This document shows, one piece after another, positions 22,428 to 33,734 of a DNA stretch of 64,000 nucleotides. The stretch comes from Homarus americanus (taxonomy: Eukaryota; Arthropoda; Malacostraca; Decapoda; Nephropidae), in the NCBI RefSeq assembly GCF_018991925.1, contig NW_024756809.1, positions 78,942 to 142,941 on the forward strand. The letters run 5' to 3'. Positions within the stretch are counted from its first letter, which is position 1, and each line of letters opens with the position of its first letter. The notes below the pieces were generated by a model. The model was not told the DNA's origin. It made no database searches and was given only the letters and a program-made list of their open reading frames with translations. Position numbers and translations under genes: made by a program.

Positions 22428-22635
22428 GTGGACACGTCATCTGTGTAGGAACAGTGCCAGGGGTAAAGTGACTGATGATGTGTAGGAAGAGTGCCAAAGG
22501 TATTGTGTAGGAATAGTGCCAAGGATAAAATGACGGATAATGATGTGTAGGAACAGTGCCAAAGGTATTGTGTAGGAATAGTGCCAAGGATAAAATGACG
22601 GATAATGATGTGTAGGAACAGTGCCGGAGGTAAAG
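22428..22635. repeat. nested repeat of GTGTAGGAACAGTGCC, about 7 copies
   Basis: GTGTAGGAACAGTGCC or GTGTAGGAATAGTGCC recurs, and a composite 64-base segment (AAGGATAAAATGACGGATAA inside) is duplicated. Confidence 0.9.
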
Positions 22636-22907
22636 TAACATACTCGTACAGTGCCGTGAGTTGAAGCAGGAGTCTTGGAGCTGGTTATCTTCTGCCCAAC
22701 ACTGCTCCCTAGACGATAACAAGTGTCTAGTCGTCATCGTTAACGTGGCCACAACTCATTGTCACACGTGGCTGGTAATTTCCCCAACATGACGCACATC
22801 GCTGAATTTATTGTGACGTTTTACCCTCGTACGTCAACAGGTGTACCGGTGTGCTGTTTGTCTCGTGTATCGTTGTTAATGTTTACAACTTCTTGTGTTT
22901 ACTAACT

Positions 22908-23165
22908 TTACCCCCTCCCCTCCCTTCCCTCTCCTTCCCTTCCCTCCCCTCCCCTTCCCCCTCCCCTCGTTCCCCCTTCCTTCGTTCCTCCTTCCCCCCT
23001 CCCTCTCCCCTCCTTCCCCCTTCCCCTCTTCCCTCTCCCCTCCTTCCCCTTCCCCTCCTCCCTCTCCCCTCCTTCCCCTTCTCTTCCCCTTCCCCTCTTC
23101 CTCCTTCCCCTTTCCCCTCTTCCCTCCTTCCCCCTTCCCCTCCTCCCCCCTCCCCCCTTCCCTCG
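22908..23165. repeat. polypyrimidine block (CCCCTTCC type)
   Basis: About 255 bases almost purely C and T on the plus strand, in 10-20-bp imperfect units. Mirror-like purine/pyrimidine DNA of this length can form triplex structures. Proline/serine frames here are artefacts. Confidence 0.93.
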
Positions 23166-23236
23166 AGTAGTCAAGAATCTCTAGTCCAGGTGATAACTGG
23201 TCCTCCTCACCTGTCACTCCCTAAGCTGGGTCGTCC

Positions 23237-23348
23237 CTGATCCGGTCATCCCTGGAATAAGCCGAGTCATCCCTGGAATAAGCCGAGTCATCCCTGGAAT
23301 AAGCTGAGTCATCCTTAGAATAAGCTGGGTCGTCCCTGGAATAAACTG
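23237..23348. repeat. 21-bp minisatellite, 5 copies
   Basis: Units GGAATAAGCCGAGTCATCCCT, last copies diverged to GGGTCGTCC. Confidence 0.93.
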
Positions 23349-23510
23349 GTTTAAACTGGCCACTGTGCTTGTGAATAATAATTATTATTTTCTAGCTGTT
23401 AAAATAATTACAGTTTACAATGTCAATATATTTTGGTCAGTGAGGTTAACAACTTTTAATGATTAATAAATGTGGTATAAAAAATTAATTGTGATTAATT
23501 TAGTTCTCGT
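23349..23510. other. AT-rich spacer between arrays
   Basis: No feature recognised. Confidence 0.5.
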
Positions 23511-23516
23511 TTACTG

Positions 23517-25220
23517 TGACTGTGTGTTATAGGGTTACAGTCATTATGGTGGTTGACTGTGACTGTGTGTTATAGGATTACAGTCATTATGGTGGTTGAC
23601 TGTGACTGTGTGTTATAGGATTACAGTCATTATGGTGGTTGACTGTGACGTGTGTTATAGGGTTACAGTCATTATGGTGGTTGACTGTGACGTGTGTTAT
23701 AGGGTTACAGTCATTATGGTGGTTGACTGTGACGTGTGTTATAGGGTTAGTCATTATGGTGGTTGACTGTGACGTGTGTTATAGGGTTACAGTCATTATG
23801 GTGGTTGACTGTGACGTGTGTTATAGGGTTACAGTCATTATGGTGGTTGACTGTGACGTGTGTTATAGGTTACAGTCATTATGGTGGTTGACTGTGACGT
23901 GTGGTATAGGGTTACAGTCATTATGGTGGTTGACTGTGACGTGTGTTATAGGGTTACAGTCATTATGGTGGTTGACTGTGACGTGTGTGTTGACTGTGAC
24001 GTGTGTTATGAGGGTTACAGTCATAATGGTGGTTAGCTACGTGTGGTATAGGGTTACAGTCATTATGGTGGTTGACTGTGACGTGTGTTATAGGGTTACA
24101 GTCATTATGGTGGTTGACTGTGACGTGTGGTATAGGGTTACAGTCATTATGGTGGTTGACTGTGACGTGTGGTATAGGATTACAGTCATTATGGTGGTTG
24201 ACTGTGACGTGTGTTATAGGGTTACAGTCATTATGGTTGTTGACTGTGACGTGTGGTATAGGGTTACAGTCATTATGGTGGTTGACTGTGACGTGTGGTA
24301 TAGGATTACAGTCATTATGGTGGTTGACTGTGACGTATGTTATAGGATTACAGTCATTATGGTGGTTGACTGTGACGTGTGGTATAGGGTTACAGTCATT
24401 ATGGTGGTTGACTGTGACGTGTGTTATAGGGTTACAGTCATTATGGTGGTTTACTGTGACGTGTGTTATAGGGTTACAGTCATTATGGTGGTTGACTGTG
24501 ACGTATGTTATAGGATTACAGTCATTATGGTGGTTGACTGTGACGTGTGGTATAGGGTTACAGTCATTATGGTGGTTGACTGTGACGTGTGTTATAGGGT
24601 TACAGTCATTATGGTGGTTTACTGTGACGTGTGTTATAGGGTTACAGTCATTATGGTGGTTGACTGTGACGTGTGTTATAGGATTACAGTCATTATGGTG
24701 GTTGACTGTGACGTGTGTTATAGGGTTACAGTCATTATGGTGGTTGACTGTGACGTGTGTTATAGGATTACAGTCATTATGGTGGTTGACTGTGACGTGT
24801 GTTATAGGGTTACAGTCATTATGGTGGTTGACTGTGACGTGTGGTATAGGGTTACAGTCATTATGGTGGTTGACTGTGACGTGTGGTATAGGATTACAGT
24901 CATTATGGTGGTTGACTGTGACGTGTGTTATAGGGTTACAGTCATTATGGTTGTTGACTGTGACGTGTGGTATAGGGTTACAGTCATTATGGTGGTTGAC
25001 TGTGACGTGTGTTATTGGGTTACAGTCATTATGGTGGTTGACTGTGACGTGTGGTATAGGGTTACAGTCATTATGGTGGTTGACTGTGACGTGTGGTATA
25101 GGGTTACAGTCATTATGGTGGTTGACTGTGACGTGTGGTATACAATCATTATGGTGGTTGACTGTGACGTGTTATAGAATTACAATCATTATGGTGGTTG
25201 ACTGTGACGTGGTATAGGGT
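23517..25220. repeat. 42-bp minisatellite, about 40 copies (1.7 kb)
   Basis: Units GTTACAGTCATTATGGTGGT followed by TGACTGTGACGTGTGTTATAGG. The first three units are longer (TGACTGTGACTGTGTG), and GTTATAGG/GGTATAGG and GGTT/GATT variants alternate in blocks, with at least one multi-unit block repeated (about 24100-24340 and 24760-25000). The 512-residue open frame is caused by the period being a multiple of three. Diverged units trail to about 25315. Confidence 0.97.
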
Positions 25221-25320
25221 AACAAAACATTATGCTATTGGGATCGTGATGTGTGGGTTACAGCCATTATGGTGCTGACTGTGTTGTGTGGGGTTACAGC
25301 CATTATGTTGGCTTGACTGT

Positions 25321-25545
25321 GTTTAATATTATTGTTAGCTAAAAGTCAATCAAGGTAGTATATACATGTCACTTTATCCACAGAGAGACAACAGGAAATA
25401 TACCATTGTCCTTCCATTCGTTCCTGTCAAATGTTTTTCCGCCGAGTATATTCATTGATGTCCATTTGTGTAGTATGTTTAGTATGCTGGAGATTATCGC
25501 GTATACTGGTAAATCTTAGTCATCTCAGAGTTTTAACCCCCCGAC
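25321..25545. other. unique sequence
   Basis: Nothing recognised. Confidence 0.5.
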
Positions 25546-25551
25546 TTAGGT

Positions 25552-25697
25552 CAAGCACAGGTAGGTAAGGTCAAGCACAGGTAGGTAAGGTCAAGCACAG
25601 GTAGGTAAGGTCAAACACAGGTAGGTAAGGTCAAGCACAGGTAGGTAAGGTCAGGCGCAGGTAGGTAAGGTCAAGCACAGGTAGGTAAGGTCAAGCA
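25552..25697. repeat. 20-bp minisatellite, about 8 copies
   Basis: Units GTCAAGCACAGGTAGGTAAG. Each unit embeds CAG|GTAGGTAAG, a string resembling a splice acceptor fused to two overlapping donors. Confidence 0.95.
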
Positions 25698-25766
25698 TGG
25701 TCTTCGTATCCCGTATTGTCTGTGGATGGTGTTAATTTTTGTCGTGAAGTGAACCTATGAGGGTTT

Positions 25767-25773
25767 TTTTTCT

Positions 25774-25803
<30 letters not shown>
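25767..25803. repeat. T-rich 10-bp repeat
   Basis: About four units of T8-10 followed by one C. Confidence 0.9.
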
Positions 25804-25804
<1 letters not shown>

Positions 25805-25874
25805 TGGCTGAGTAATTTTATTTGTAGTCGTTTTCGGTCGTATAGGGATGAGTCGTTTCCGTCGGTTGTTGTTG

Positions 25875-25882
25875 TATATAAG
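25875..25882 (+). promoter_or_regulatory. candidate TATA box
   Basis: TATATAAGAGCC with an ATG 87 bases downstream (25971, MILPILARYY then a stop after 27 codons). The spacing suits a compact arthropod promoter, but no gene is recognised downstream and the donor after the ATG is weak. Confidence 0.25.
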
Positions 25883-26288
25883 AGCCACTACCTCCTAAGA
25901 TGTCCCCACACACAACGCTTCCGTGACGCCTGCTGGACCACCACTCCACGACCCCCTGACGGAGACACGATGATCCTCCCCATACTGGCCAGATACTATG
26001 TAAATAACATTGATTATGTGTTAAAGGAATATCCTTCCTTCCTTAGGCTTTAGTGAGCCCCTTTATAATATTTATACTGTATATACTTGTGACACTTGCC
26101 AGATGCTTCTGGTGTCATTGTACAGGGGTACCTAGTGACAGCACTAGGATCCCGCTTCCTCTATCAAGGGATAAACAATTGAAATTGAAATTGTATATAA
26201 GAGGTCGTTGCCACGCTCGTTCATATACCTGTTGTCGTTGAGGTTGATTTACATACAGAAGAGATATTGTTTATTTGTCGCGTTTTTC

Positions 26289-26289
<1 letters not shown>
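25883..26289. other. unique sequence with a second TATA-like site
   Basis: A second TATATAAGAGG is at 26194-26204. Nothing coding is recognised. GTTTTTCAG|GTGTGT at 26282-26296 abuts the GT array. Confidence 0.4.

Positions 26290-26290
<1 letters not shown>

Positions 26291-26385
<95 letters not shown>
26291..26385. repeat. (GT)n microsatellite
   Basis: About 47 uninterrupted GT dinucleotides. Confidence 0.98.
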
Positions 26386-26387
<2 letters not shown>

Positions 26388-26717
26388 CTGATAATGGTTC
26401 GTGAAATAATCCTAGTAGGATAAATGTGTTGTGTCGCTCAACTCAATTTCATTATTCCTTTGGCGTTTAAATGTTTTATATGAGGATGTTGTGAAGTGTT
26501 CCAATAAATACACAACGCAACGCAACACAACACAACACAACACAATGATAACTGATGTACAAATATATTTCAGATTTAGTAATGAGGAATTTTGTTTATC
26601 TATGATTGAACTTATTAGTGTTGATTAGTGTTGTTAATAAGTCTGTGAATATTACCGTTGTTATTAACTGTAGTTGAATATTAATGTTATTGGTCTATGA
26701 ATATATTAACGTTGATG

Positions 26718-26880
26718 AAGAGGTGTCACGGCGGTGGGGTAGATGCAGTCACACTTCATTCTGACCTAAGGTTCATTGGTTCCTATATGTGGGGCGCTCC
26801 CATTCGATCCAGCTGTCAATGTGTACCTGAACTGACTTCGGTTGAGGGAGGTGAAGGTGCTTAGTTGTGATGTCGCCTAC
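26718..26880 (+). mobile_element. possible second SINE type
   Basis: A tRNA-like A box (GGGGTAGATGCAGTC region, about 26735) and a B box CATTCGATCC at about 26802-26811 are suitably spaced, but the body does not match the other SINE copies. Weak call. Confidence 0.35.
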
Positions 26881-26940
26881 TCTTCCTCCTTGATGATTGG
26901 TAAGTGTTAGTGGGATGGTTTATTACAGGTTGATATTACT

Positions 26941-27006
26941 ACACACACACACACACACATTTTCACACTTACATACGCACATACACACACCCACACACAC
27001 ACACAC
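26941..27006. repeat. imperfect (CA)n
   Basis: CA tracts interrupted by TTTTCACACTTACATACGC. Confidence 0.9.
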
Positions 27007-27224
27007 CACCCAAAACATCACCCAAATTTAAGGTTGACTCCCCTGCTGTTATGTATGGGACAATATAATACACGTTTAAGATGTCTTGGTAGTGGAAGAC
27101 GTACTGTACTGTAACTAAACCTTTCAACACCGTGATGAAAAAACTTTTGTCTCGTTCGTCCACAACAAGTGACTGTTTACATCTCAGTGGAGGAGAACGC
27201 AGGGTGATGTGTTAGTCTGATGCT

Positions 27225-27243
27225 GGTGTGTGTGTGTGTGTGT
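27225..27243. repeat. short (GT)n followed by CTCATGTGTCC units
   Basis: Nine GT dinucleotides, then four loose copies of CTCATGTGTCC to about 27300. Confidence 0.85.
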
Positions 27244-27300
27244 CTCATGTGTTTTGTGTCCTCATGTGTCCTGTGTCCCTCATGTGTCCCTCATGTGTTT

Positions 27301-27579
27301 TTTTATATTTACGTGTTATCAATTGTTCTGCGTTATAGCCAAGACACTGGTACCTGAGTGTTATACCAAGATTATAGATAACAACTATAACCTGAATGTT
27401 ATACCAAGTTATAGATGACACAACGAAATGGCTGAGAGTTTAATATCGAGGTTTATCTGTTTTAATTATGTTGTTGGGTTATATTGAAGTAGGTTTAAGG
27501 ATTAGCTTACTTAGTAGAAGTTATTGGATATTATTATGATGGTATGAAGGCCGATGATAGCTGAGAGGTATTTTAAACT
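27301..27579. other. unique sequence
   Basis: A 40-base direct repeat of TATACCAAGATTATAGATAAC type lies near 27361-27415. Otherwise nothing. Confidence 0.5.
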
Positions 27580-27581
27580 TG

Positions 27582-27838
27582 AGAGAGAGAAGGAAAGAGG
27601 GAGGGAGGGAGGAGGGAGAGAATGAGGGAGGGAGGGAGAGAATGAGGGTGGGAGAGAATGAGGGAGGGAAGGATGAGAGAATGGGGGAGGTGAGAGAATG
27701 AGGGAGGGAGAGAATGAGGGTGGGAGAGAATGAGGGAGGGAGGGAAGGGTGAGAGAATGGGGGAGGTGAGAGAATGAGGGAGGGAAGGGTGAAAGGGAGG
27801 GAGAGAATGAACGAGGGAGGGAGGGAGGAGAGAGATAA
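27582..27838. repeat. purine-rich GA/GGGA array
   Basis: Units based on GAGAGAATGAGGGAGGGA with a longer duplicated segment (GTGAGAGAATGGGGGAGGTGA twice, near 27670 and 27749). All-purine on the plus strand. Confidence 0.93.
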
Positions 27839-28858
27839 TTTTTATATACATTTCTGAAGTTTTCTTTTCTTTGGTAATGACATAAAATAACTGCTAAATC
27901 ATTTGGTTTTTAATTGCCAGTTCGCTCGTTAACAACCTTGGTGACGCTGGATGAAACACGAATCTTGAAAAAATAATTACATGCAGAAAAAAAATATATA
28001 TATATACATACCATTAATTACCATTTGTCTTTCACTATTGATCTTGTACATGGAGGTTCTTACTTGGTTGGATATACCATAATTCTCTAAGTAATAATTG
28101 GTTAGGTTAGGTTTTAGATAGAGTTGTTCCATGGGTTTCTCGAGGTCAGAAATTACAGTAAAATGTAATGTTAGTTTTTTCTCGTAGTCACTGACCATTA
28201 AAATCAGAGGCGTCATTTACCTTCTTTTTTCTCGTACGTAAAGCTGAGTTGGGTGATCACCGTAATTAAATATTAATAACCAGTGGAGCCTCCTGCATCA
28301 AACGCTGCCTAAGATATACTAGTCCTTAATTAATTACCTCTCGCATAATTGCTTTCATAAATTCAGTAATGGCTGTATCTGGTGCCGTGCTAGAGAGCCA
28401 GCTGTGTTGAGGACATTACTCCAGTCTTCACCAAATACCGTCTATTGTTTGGGTCTCGTTTATTATGACAACAAAACAGTATAACATGGGTGGCAGCAGT
28501 GTCAGAGCCATTTATAAGATTAGAAAAATATATTATCACACTTACGTTATACTGTGTTGTGATGTTTTTTTAATAGATAATGATTAAAATGTTTTATATA
28601 TAATAAGAGGATTTGTGTCCACCAGTATGTCAACAAAGTAGTCACCAACAACAGCACTTCATAATATCCTCACCTTCTCGCTCCTAACTAATAGTTTACG
28701 ATGATATATGTAAATTGGGGAACATATTGGGGGATATATGACCGTTTTATTGTTATATATTACTCCAAGTACCGTTAACGACCACCAACTCTCTCAAGTT
28801 GTGCGTCAGAGTTGACTGAGGAGAATAATTGTGAACTGTGATTATTACTGCAACTAAT
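27839..28858. other. unique sequence
   Basis: About 1 kb with no recognised gene; one short GGTTAGGTTAGG near 28100. Confidence 0.5.
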
Positions 28859-28859
28859 C

Positions 28860-28890
<31 letters not shown>
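28859..28890. repeat. (GT)n microsatellite
   Basis: GT tract ending in GCGCGC, directly next to the LINE tail. Confidence 0.95.
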
Positions 28891-28891
<1 letters not shown>

Positions 28892-28893
<2 letters not shown>

Positions 28894-29265
28894 ATAATAA
28901 TAATAATAATTAACGGTTTATTGAAAAGGGTTCTGTAGCCCGAAGGCTGAAAATATACATTAGACAAAAATGACTCTACATACAAAGACATGGGGTGGGT
29001 GGGTTTCATCACTAAAAAGAGAAGGAACATGAATTGAACATACAAATTATTATAGTTTGCCGTTGATGGCCCGGGCTGGTCTCTTGCCATACTGTGTGAG
29101 GTCACGTAGGCCTCGTGGTGCAGTGACTCGTCCTCAGTTGTTGATATGGAGGACCTCACGTGGTCATGGAGACGCCGGGTGGTGTGGTGTTCACGTGGTA
29201 TAGTGACTCGTCCTCGGGTATTGATATGAAGGACCTCTCGTGGTCATGGAGACACCGTATTTCCC
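28892..29265 (-). pseudogene. 3' end of a second LINE copy of the same family
   Basis: On the minus strand the end reads ...CAGCCTTCGGGCT...TTTTCAATAAACCGTTA followed by (ATT)n, matching the LINE copy at 7.0 kb over about 35 bases. Upstream text includes a short frame with SISTTEDESLHHEAYVTSH. A segment of about 75 bases containing GTGGTCATGGAGAC is tandemly duplicated (about 29109-29179 and 29185-29260). The copy stops before any RT motif. Confidence 0.75.
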
Positions 29266-29374
29266 CTTTAACTCTCTCCAGCTGCCTCCCCGCAAGAGGT
29301 GTTCAGGGGCTGTAGGGGTGAGGAAGACGTGTACTTGTCGCTCACTTTATAATGATGGGGTGACACGGTCAGGT

Positions 29375-29378
<4 letters not shown>

Positions 29379-29408
<30 letters not shown>

Positions 29409-29421
29409 ATGTGTGTGTGTG

Positions 29422-29499
<78 letters not shown>
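29379..29499. repeat. (GT)n microsatellite with interruptions
   Basis: About 60 GT dinucleotides with GCAT, GC and AT interruptions. Confidence 0.97.
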
Positions 29500-29501
<2 letters not shown>

Positions 29502-29573
29502 TGAGAGTTTGGAAATCTCGTGTGATCGTTTGCATTTTTCAACACCAAGGGTGGAATTTAGGAATTTGAGGTC

Positions 29574-30774
29574 CTCATGCCACATCATCAGGTCCTCATG
29601 CCCACACATCATCAGGTCTCCTCATACCCACACATCATCGGATCCTCCTCATACCCACACATCATCAGGTCCCTCCTCATACCCACACATCATCAGGTAC
29701 TCCTCATACCCACACATCATCAAGTCCTTCTCATGCCCACATCATCAGGTCCTCCTCCCACCCACACATCATCAGGTCCTCCTCATACCCACACATCATC
29801 AGGTCCCTCCTCATACCCACACATCATCAGGTCCCTCCTCATACCCACACATCATCAGGTCCTCCTCATACCCACACATCATCAGGTCCTCCTCATACCC
29901 ACACATCAATCAGGTCCTCCTCATACCCACATCATCAGGTCCCACACACATCATCAGGTCCTCCTCCTACCCCACATCATCAGGTCCTCCTCATACCCAC
30001 ACATCATCAGGTCCTCCTCATACCCACACACATCATCAGGTCCCCCTCACACACATCATCAGGTCCCCCCTCATACCCACACATCATCAGGTCCTCCTCA
30101 TACCCACACATCATCAGGTCCCCCTCATACCCACACATCATCAGGTCCCCCTCATACCCACACATCATCAGGTCCCCCTCATACCCACACATCATCAGGT
30201 CCCCCTCATACCCACACATCATCAGGTCCTCTCATACCCACATCATCAGGTCCCCCCTCATACCCACACACATCATCAGGTCCCCCCTCATACCCATATC
30301 AGGTCCACACATCATCAGGTCCCCCTCATACTCATGGTCCCACCACACATCATCAGGTCCTCCTCAGGTCCCATAGGTCCCCCCTCCCCACACATCAGGT
30401 CATACCCACACACATCATCAGGTCCTTCCCTCATACCCACACATCATCAGGTCCTTCCTCATACCCACATCATCAGGTCCTCCTCCCCACATCATCAGGT
30501 CCTCCTCTCACACATCATCAGGTCCCTCCTCATACCCACACATCATCAGGTCCTTCCTCATACCCACACATCATCAGTCCTCCTCATACCCACATATCAT
30601 CAGGTCCCTCCTCATACCCACACATCATCAGGTCCTTCCTCATACCCACACATCATCAGGTCCTCCTCATACCCACACATCATCAGGTCCCTCCTCATAC
30701 CCACACATCATCAGGTCCCTCCTCATACCCACACATCATCAGGTCCCTCCTCATACCCACACATCATCAGGTTT
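29574..30774. repeat. 27-28-bp minisatellite, about 43 copies (1.2 kb)
   Basis: Units TACCCACACATCATCAGGTC followed by CTCCTCA. The 3' third is regular; the segment 30280-30520 is full of truncated units. Long HTH/SSGP-type open frames are artefacts. Confidence 0.96.
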
Positions 30775-30958
30775 TGGATAACGTCAATAGATTTATCAGT
30801 TGACACCTTAGCTATTAATTGGTGTTATCTGGCCAGTGTGGTCGTTTATTACGGGAACCTCAACACGGTGTAGGCAATACAGCACCTGGCAAGATCTAGC
30901 GCTGCGTTAATATCTTCCCGGCGTCGATAATGCCAGGCTGTGTGAGTATATCCACCTG
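30775..30958. other. unique spacer
   Basis: Nothing recognised. Confidence 0.5.
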
Positions 30959-30959
30959 C

Positions 30960-31018
<59 letters not shown>
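30960..31018. repeat. (GT)n microsatellite
   Basis: About 29 GT dinucleotides, followed by TATATATA. Confidence 0.97.
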
Positions 31019-31020
<2 letters not shown>

Positions 31021-31302
31021 TATATATATAACTAATAGCTTTTGTGTGTTTGTGACTACTAGCTTGTATGTGTCACTAATATGTGTTTGTGTCGTTTCTA
31101 GCTTGTGTGTATGTGTGTCACCACTTCCCTGTACGGGCTGTCAGGGTGTTTTTCAGCTGCAGGGTTGTGGGAGGGTTGTGTCAAGATTAAGGAGATTCAC
31201 AGGTGTAAGTTAAGACACAGGAACAGCTGGACATGAAAGGTGAGAAGTTGTGGCGCCACCTTCACGAGAGTCAGTGTGTTGTGGCGCTCGAGTATGGCAG
31301 GA

Positions 31303-31303
31303 A

Positions 31304-31354
<51 letters not shown>

Positions 31355-31385
31355 CCTTCCTTCCTTCCTTCCTTCCTTCCTTCCA
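31303..31385. repeat. (GT)n joined to (TTCC)n
   Basis: (GT)n at 31303-31352 passes directly into eight TTCC units. Confidence 0.97.
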
Positions 31386-31604
31386 AGACGTAATTTGGGT
31401 TTCAGATATGACAAATTCCTTTATAGAAACAAGACATATACGGTACCTACCTGCACCTTCATTAAGAGATTAGGTATAAAAGTTATAGTTTAACTCAACA
31501 CCACTTACTGAACAAGGGATAATCCTCTTTCGTAAGGCAGTCGAATCAGATGATGAATTTAGTTTTAAATTACTGTGGTGGAGATTGCAGCAGGTAGATA
31601 GAAG

Positions 31605-31762
31605 TAAATGCAAGTTAGGTGAAGGTGTGGCGCCTGAACAAGGAACAGTGTCGATGGTGTGAGTTAGGTAAAGGTGTGGCGCCTGAACAAGGAACAGTGT
31701 CGATGGTGCAAGTTAGGTAAAGGTGTGGTGCCTGAACAAGGAACAGTGTCGATGGTGTGTAA
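31605..31762. repeat. 48-bp repeat, 3 copies
   Basis: Units contain AAAGGTGTGGCGCCTGAACA, then AGGAACAGTGTCGATGGTG. Highly similar copies. Confidence 0.93.
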
Positions 31763-31852
31763 TTTATAATATGGTCGAGAATAGTGTTTCTTATGATGGA
31801 TATTTGAAAGCAGGTTGTAGGCAGGCAGTATTATTAAATCAAATTACTGAGA

Positions 31853-31875
31853 CACACACACACACACACACACAA
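31853..31875. repeat. short (CA)n
   Basis: About 11 CA dinucleotides. Confidence 0.92.
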
Positions 31876-31942
31876 TTGGAGACTCGGGCTACAGTGTCTT
31901 TAGTAGGACGTCGGTCTGAAGTTTAATGTATTCTTATGATTG

Positions 31943-32140
31943 TACAGGTGTTGGTTTGACAGGTGTGTGGTTGTGCAGGTGTGGGGTAAACAGGTGTGTG
32001 GTTGTGCAGGTGTGGGGTAAACAGGTGTGTGGTTGTAAAGGTATGAAGTAAACTGGTGTGAGATAGATAGGTGTGGGGTTATCAGGTATGAGAAAGACAG
32101 GTGTGGGATTGTCAGGTATGAGGTAAACAGGTGTGGTGGA
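31943..32140. repeat. about 28-bp minisatellite, 7 copies
   Basis: Units GTAAACAGGTGTGTGGTTGT followed by GCAGGTGTGG, increasingly diverged rightward. Confidence 0.9.
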
Positions 32141-32220
32141 GTGGGAGGGACAGAGGCCAAACAGGGTCGACACCTATGTTGTAACACTTAACGTCCACTA
32201 CTACACTGACACTGTTAAAA

Positions 32221-32222
<2 letters not shown>

Positions 32223-32283
<61 letters not shown>

Positions 32284-32308
32284 ATGTAAATAGAGAGAGA
32301 GAGAGAGA
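32223..32308. repeat. (CT)n - spacer - (GA)n inverted pair
   Basis: (CT)n at 32223-32279, a 14-nt spacer, then (GA)n to 32308. A second long-stem microsatellite hairpin, in the opposite order to the one at 11.2 kb. Confidence 0.93.
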
Positions 32309-32388
32309 GTTGAGCTGGTCAGGTGACGTTGCTGGAGTGTGGGCGGTCTAGTATTAAAAGATAATAGGCAGGTGATCCTGACCGGTCC

Positions 32389-32470
32389 TGTGGGGAGGGG
32401 GGAAAGGGGAAGGGGAAGGGGGTAAGGGGGTGGGGAGAAGGAAGGGGGGAAAGGGGGTGGGGAGGTGGAA
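32389..32470 (+). other. G-quadruplex-prone G-rich tract
   Basis: At least ten runs of three or more G, separated by A, AA or GT, in about 80 bases. Confidence 0.8.
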
Positions 32471-32744
32471 GGAACAATGAAGAAGAGAAGGGAATGGAAA
32501 GCAAGAGATAGTGAGGGACGAACAGTTGAGATATAAAAGAAAAAAAAGAATAGAATGGTGATAAAAATAAATTGAAATAGATAAAAGAGAAGAAAAAAAA
32601 GTTGTTTGGGAAGAATGAAGAGGTGAAGGTAGTGAAAGAAGTAGTGATTGACCTTCATGTAGGGAAGGTCAGGTATAATGAAGGGAAACAGAAGATAATG
32701 TATATAGAAGACAAGAAGGTGAAGGATTGTTATAAGGGAGGAAG

Positions 32745-33048
32745 AGGGAATAATGTGGTAAATAAGAGAGGGAACGAGAGGGAGGAGGTGAATAATGGAG
32801 AGGGAATGAAAGGGAGGAGGTAAATAACGGTGTGGGAATGAGAGGGAGCAGGTAAATAACGGAGGAGGGAGGTAAATAACGGTGTGGGAACGAGAGGAAG
32901 GAGGTAAATAACGGAGAGGGAAAAGAGGGACGAGGAAAATAAAGGAGAGGGAATGAGTGGGAGGAGATAAATAACGAAGAGGGTATGAGAGGGAGGAGAT
33001 AAATAACGGAGAGGGAATGAGAGGGAGGAGATAAAGCAAGATAATGAA
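32745..33048. repeat. about 32-bp purine-rich minisatellite, 9-10 copies
   Basis: Units GGTAAATAACGGAGAGGGAA followed by TGAGAGGGAGGA. Nearly all purine on the plus strand. Confidence 0.92.
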
Positions 33049-33734
33049 AGGTAAGGAGTGGTGAGGTGCAGTATGTGAAGCAAGAGGCAGCCAGGCTAAG
33101 GAAGTGAAGTTATCTTGTGTTTACGTCGAGAGATAATAAGGTGAGCTGCTAATGAAGGTCTCGTGTCAGGTGCTGCTCAGGTGTAACTGTAGCCTATTTG
33201 GATTGTGTTGGTGGGGTGGTATGGTGGTGGTTAGTGGGTGTATTTCGTATTGGCGGGGGTGATGGTGGGGTGGTGGTGTTGAGGGTAGTGTGTGTGTGTG
33301 TTTTATTGGTGGGGGTTGATAGTGGTGGCGATAGTGAGTGTATGCTGTATTGATTGGGGTGGTGATGTTATGCATTTTCCTTAATCCAACAACAAACTTG
33401 ACCCTTCACATCCTCAGACATCCTCTGGCACCGTGTCGTTCACCTGCCATCATTTTGGGAATTTTTATATCTCCCATTGAGGAAATATCGTCACATAAAT
33501 GTTCCTCTACTTAACAATATAGTGTTTGGAGGTCCTGGGTTTATGGCTCTCCTCATGTGTAGGTGAAGGCACAACGACTTAATAATAGTGCCACTTTAAT
33601 AATAGTGCCACCAATTCCCAATACCAGCCTAACGTTCTAACTCAACCAATTGAGTTCATGGGAGCAAATTGGATTGTAATATATGAAGCTGTGAATGTCC
33701 AGCCTTGCAGTAGACCCGAGTGAGGACGGGATCA
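33049..33734. other. unique sequence with GGTGGT-rich part
   Basis: GTGGTGGGG-type simple sequence at about 33205-33360; otherwise nothing recognised. Confidence 0.5.

Noticed and set aside
23639..25177. 512-codon open frame
   Set aside because: It lies wholly inside the 42-bp array; the period is a multiple of three, so the frame stays open without selection.
29374..30873. 499-codon and 408-codon open frames
   Set aside because: They translate a GT microsatellite and a 27-28-bp minisatellite; residues repeat with the DNA period.
32602..32823. Lysine/glutamate-rich frame
   Set aside because: It lies in purine-rich simple sequence and has no recognisable domain.
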